Source of the DNA: Pseudomonadota bacterium
GTDB taxonomy: Bacteria; Pseudomonadota; Gammaproteobacteria; Xanthomonadales; Xanthomonadaceae
NCBI GenBank assembly: GCA_023423675.1
Contig: JAFAFD010000490.1
Coordinates: 1 to 18,492 of the forward strand
DNA length: 18,492 bases
Direction: 5' to 3'
Shown here: piece by piece, positions 15,994 through 18,492 of the stretch
How the letters are laid out: each line of letters begins with the position of its first letter
How positions within the stretch are numbered: the first letter of the stretch is position 1
Program-made: the position numbers and the translations under genes
Notes under the pieces: model-generated
Told to the model about the DNA's origin: nothing
Seen by the model: only the letters and a program-made list of their open reading frames with translations
Database searches by the model: none

Positions 15994-16146
15994 AGGCAAT
16001 CCAGGGGGGAAGGAAGGGATACTGGCACGATAGCCCAAGCGGGCAGGCGGTACGACCGCCCCACCGGCAAACAGTGTGTCATCGGCGTGCATTGCAGGGT
16101 TGGGCATAATGAACGCCCCGTTACACTTTGTGAGATCCCAGCGTCC
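15994..16146. other. Divergent spacer between symporter and alkaline phosphatase
   Basis: This spacer must hold promoters for both genes. A CATAAT sequence near 16106-16111 could be a -10 box for the phosphatase, but no matching -35 at 16-18 bp can be seen, and no convincing Pho box (paired CTGTCAT-like repeats) is present. Nothing else stands out. Confidence 0.4.
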
Positions 16147-17853
16147 ATGCGTCGTTCCGTCTCCCTGTTGGCCGCCTGTGCCACCACCCTGCTGCTGGGC
16201 GCCTGCGCCAGCACCACCCCCGCCTCCGCCCCGGCCGGCCTGAAGGTCGCCGTCGAGCCCGTCGCCCACCCGGCCGGCGAGACCCCGCAGTGGTGGTACC
16301 GCAGCGGCGCCGCCCAGGCGGCCGCCAATGGCGCGATGGCCGGCAAGGCGAAAAACGTCATCCTGTTCCTGGGTGACGGCATGAGCTTGACCACCGTCGC
16401 CGCCTCGCGCATCTACGAAGGCCAGCAGAAGGGCGGCTCGGGCGAAGAGAACCTGCTGTCCTGGGAGCGCTTCCCGGCCACGGCGTTCAGCAAGACGTAC
16501 AACACCGATTCGCAGACGCCGGATTCGGCCGGCACGATGACCGCCATCACCACCGGCGTGAAGACCCACATGGGTGCGATCGGCGTCAGCGCCGGCAGCC
16601 GCAGTGACTGCGCCGACAGCCTGTCCAAGGGCCTGCTGACCTGGCTGCAGCTGGCTGACAGCGCCGGCCTGGCCACCGGTATCGTCTCCACCGCACGCCT
16701 GACCCACGCCACCCCGGCCGCGACCTACGCGCACTCGCCCGAGCGCAACTGGGAAAACGACACCGACCTGACCGACGCCGCCAAGGCCGCCGGCTGCAAG
16801 GACATCGCCCAGCAGCTGCTGTCGACCTCGCGCTATGGCCGTGGCCCGCTGGTCGCCCTCGGCGGCGGCCGTGGTGAATTCACCACCGTGGAAGAACGCG
16901 ACCCCGAGTACGACGACAAGGTCGGCCAGCGCCTGGACGGGCGCAGCCTGGTGCAGGAATGGCAGCAGTCGCATCCGCAGGGTGCCTACGTCTGGAACAG
17001 CACGCAGCTGGCGGCCGCGGCCACCGCGCCGGCCATCCTCGGCCTGTTCGAGCCGGACCACATGCGTTACGAGTACGAGCGCCCGCAGGACCCCGCCGGT
17101 GAGCCGAGCCTGGCCGAGCTGACCGCCGCGGCGATCAAGAACCTCGCGCAGCACCAGGAAGGCTACGTGCTGATGATCGAAGGCGCGCGCATCGACCACG
17201 CCAACCACAGCGGCAACGCCTACCGCGCCCTCACCGAAACCGTCGCCCTGTCCGACGCGGTGCGCGTGGCCAACGAACTGACCTCGGCCGACGACACCCT
17301 GATCATCGTCACCGCCGACCACTCGCACACCCTCAACTTCGTCGGCTACCCGGCGCGCGGCAACCCGATCCTGGGCAAGGTGAAGGACAAGGGCGGCGAA
17401 GACGGTGCAGGCAAGCTGGATTACGCGCTGGACGGTAACGGCCAGCCGTACACCACGCTGACCTACGCCAACGGCCCGGGCCACACCGGCACCACCAACC
17501 AGCAGCCGGCCGGCCCGAAGGTCTACCCGCACAACCCGAGCAGCTTCGAACAGGCCAACGGCCGCCCGAACCTGCATGACGTGGACACCGAGCACCCGGA
17601 TTACATGCAGGAAGCGCTGGTGCCGATGAAGTCCGAATCGCACGGTGGCGAAGACGTGGGCATCTGGGCGCGCGGCCCGGGCAGCAAGGCCATCCGCGGC
17701 ACCCTGGAGCAGAACGCGATCTACCACATGATCGTGCAGGCCACCCCGGCCCTGCGCGAGCGCCTGTGCCAGGCCGGCACCTGCGACGACAAGGGCGTGC
17801 CGGTGCAGCTGCCGGCGCCGACCGCCTTCGAGCGCAAGGCCGAGGCGCAGTGA
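16147..17853 (+). CDS. Alkaline phosphatase, lipoprotein, His153/His328-type active site
   Basis: A 568-residue phosphomonoesterase of the alkaline phosphatase superfamily, lipid-anchored through Cys20 (lipobox LGAC). All main catalytic residues can be matched to E. coli PhoA: Asp77 (D51), nucleophile Ser127 in PDSAGT (S102), Thr189 (T155), Arg200 (R166), Glu345 (E322), Asp350 (D327), His354 (H331), Asp391-His392 (D369-H370) and His499 (H412). Two positions differ: D153 is His187 and K328 is His351, the arrangement of mammalian enzymes, which usually brings a higher pH optimum and faster turnover. The stretch between His392 and His499 is about 65 residues longer than in PhoA, suggesting a surface insertion. 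The ATG at 16147 gives a correct lipoprotein signal. It overlaps the next gene by GTGA. Phosphate scavenging is the likely role. Confidence 0.93.
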   Translation: MRRSVSLLAACATTLLLGACASTTPASAPAGLKVAVEPVAHPAGETPQWWYRSGAAQAAANGAMAGKAKNVILFLGDGMSLTTVAASRIYEGQQKGGSGEENLLSWERFPATAFSKTYNTDSQTPDSAGTMTAITTGVKTHMGAIGVSAGSRSDCADSLSKGLLTWLQLADSAGLATGIVSTARLTHATPAATYAHSPERNWENDTDLTDAAKAAGCKDIAQQLLSTSRYGRGPLVALGGGRGEFTTVEERDPEYDDKVGQRLDGRSLVQEWQQSHPQGAYVWNSTQLAAAATAPAILGLFEPDHMRYEYERPQDPAGEPSLAELTAAAIKNLAQHQEGYVLMIEGARIDHANHSGNAYRALTETVALSDAVRVANELTSADDTLIIVTADHSHTLNFVGYPARGNPILGKVKDKGGEDGAGKLDYALDGNGQPYTTLTYANGPGHTGTTNQQPAGPKVYPHNPSSFEQANGRPNLHDVDTEHPDYMQEALVPMKSESHGGEDVGIWARGPGSKAIRGTLEQNAIYHMIVQATPALRERLCQAGTCDDKGVPVQLPAPTAFERKAEAQ

Positions 17854-18395
17854 CGGCACGGTCTGAGCGGCCGTCTTCTGCCAGCGGCCGCCTCGTGCGG
17901 TCGCTGGCACTGTGCGGCCTGCTGGCCAGCGGTGCGGCGTGGGCGCAGGCACCGGCGTGCACGCAGCTGACGGAAGAACAGGGCCTGGTGGCCCTGCCCG
18001 GCTGCGAGGTGGACGGACACCAGTTGAAGCTCAGCGCCGACGCGCTGAAGGGCCTGCAGTACGACGCGCAGGGCCTGGCGGTTGTGCATGCCGATGGCGG
18101 CTTCCACTACGTGGCACGCCGCGGCCGCAGCCTGCCGGTGCTGGCGTGGGACAACGGCGCGGACACGCCGCAGGAAGGCCTGCTGCGCGGGCGCGTGGGT
18201 GACCGCGTGGGCTACTTCGACCTGCAGTTCCGCCAGGTGATTCCGGCGCTGTTCGATTTCGCGTGGCCGTTCGAGGACGGCGTGGCGGAGGTCTGCAACG
18301 GGTGCAGGCGCGGCACGCCGGATGGCGATGGGCATACGCCGATGGAAGGCGGCGAGTGGTTCCGCATCGACCGCATGGGCCGTTGGGTGAAGTAG
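17850..18395 (+). CDS. Secreted WG-repeat-like protein
   Basis: A 181-residue exported protein of unknown function. The GTG start at 17850 overlaps the phosphatase stop (GTGA), so the two are translationally coupled and probably act in the same compartment. A signal peptide (LVRSLALCGLLASGAAWAQA, cleavage near residue 33) leads to a mature domain with WG/KWG-type beta-repeat features: GRVGDRVGYFDLQFRQVIPA, then LFDFAWPFEDGVAEVCNGC and a closing EWFRIDRMGRWVK. The pattern 'GYFD..G..VIPa.FD.A.pF..G.A.V' is the WG repeat consensus. The CNGC pair is unusual and could form a disulfide or bind metal. An in-frame ATG farther upstream lies inside the phosphatase gene and is not credible. No enzyme function can be assigned. 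Confidence 0.82.
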   Translation: MTARSERPSSASGRLVRSLALCGLLASGAAWAQAPACTQLTEEQGLVALPGCEVDGHQLKLSADALKGLQYDAQGLAVVHADGGFHYVARRGRSLPVLAWDNGADTPQEGLLRGRVGDRVGYFDLQFRQVIPALFDFAWPFEDGVAEVCNGCRRGTPDGDGHTPMEGGEWFRIDRMGRWVK

Positions 18396-18400
18396 GGGTT

Positions 18401-18431
18401 TTCGGCAGGGCTGCGCCCTGCACCTGCCGAA
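18401..18431 (+). terminator. Possible hairpin terminator after the WG-repeat gene
   Basis: TTCGGCAGG (18401-18409) pairs with CCTGCCGAA (18423-18431), and a competing inner stem GCAGGGC/GCCCTGC is also possible. It starts six bases after the stop codon, but no T tract follows, so termination is only suggested. The remaining 60 bases of the window show no start of another gene. Confidence 0.4.
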
Positions 18432-18492
18432 GCTTCAAGCAACAGCAACGTCAAAAGCCGAAGCGGCATTCCGTGGGATGGCGGGGCACTGT

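Noticed and set aside
13837..16146. Long plus-strand open frame upstream of alkaline phosphatase, which would make a protein of more than 1300 residues.
   Set aside because: It is antisense to fapA and the symporter, both clear genes. Composition is shadow-like and the lipoprotein signal at 16147 marks the true start.
15994..16146. Possible Pho box upstream of the alkaline phosphatase (a TGTCAT-like half site near 16076-16081).
   Set aside because: No second CTGTCAT-type repeat at 11-bp spacing and no -10 box at the right distance could be found.
15994..17952. Minus-strand extension of the symporter frame by about 650 codons across the alkaline phosphatase gene.
   Set aside because: It is the antisense of a phosphatase with all catalytic residues; the symporter starts normally at 15993.

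Overview
The window looks like a chromosomal segment of a GC-rich gammaproteobacterium of the Xanthomonadaceae, most probably Stenotrophomonas. The grounds are the very high GC content in both genes and spacers, and several copies of GTAG-headed short palindromes (GTAG + AGCCGAGC-loop-GCTCGGCT) that match the SMAG repeat family of Stenotrophomonas maltophilia. The genus call is inference. I see no tRNA, rRNA, CRISPR array, insertion sequence or prophage gene.

Layout. 1-5550 is housekeeping on the minus strand: a rhomboid protease (its 3' end runs off the window), an alkyltransferase-like DNA repair protein, an EamA-type exporter, a SMAG cluster, glutathione reductase, a DUF418 membrane protein and a SlyD-type prolyl isomerase. 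5662-7103 (+) holds two paralogous NlpC/P60 cell-wall peptidases, a lipoprotein and a secreted form, separated by an unusually AT-rich leader. 7343-8695 (+) is a sigma-54 enhancer-binding regulator with an intact GAFTGA loop and a degenerate receiver-like N-terminus. A SMAG-rich spacer and a terminator follow.

8892-14427 (-) is the centrepiece: six genes in the order fapA-fapB-fapC-fapD-fapE-fapF, a complete functional-amyloid (Fap) operon. FapA is a putative chaperone/regulator. FapB (minor fibre subunit) and FapC (major subunit) carry GASG-type amyloid repeats. FapD is a C39-like cysteine peptidase, FapE a fibre/secretion accessory protein, and FapF the outer-membrane beta-barrel exporter. 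Upstream of fapA lies a near-consensus sigma-54 promoter with exact GG-N10-GC spacing. Behind it are an inverted repeat and two direct repeats about 90 and 175 bp from the predicted start. With the sigma-54 activator encoded at the other end, this suggests a self-contained, activator-controlled biofilm amyloid module.

14659-15993 (-) is a dicarboxylate/amino acid:cation symporter. Divergent from it, 16147-18395 (+) holds a lipoprotein alkaline phosphatase with a mammalian-type active site (His at the two positions that are Asp153 and Lys328 in E. coli). It overlaps a small secreted WG-repeat protein by four bases.

The most interesting points are the sigma-54/fap wiring, the double-glycine-leader-like motifs in FapA and FapE next to a C39-type protease, the cysteine-free FapC, and a hairpin-rich spacer that separates the structural genes from the export genes.
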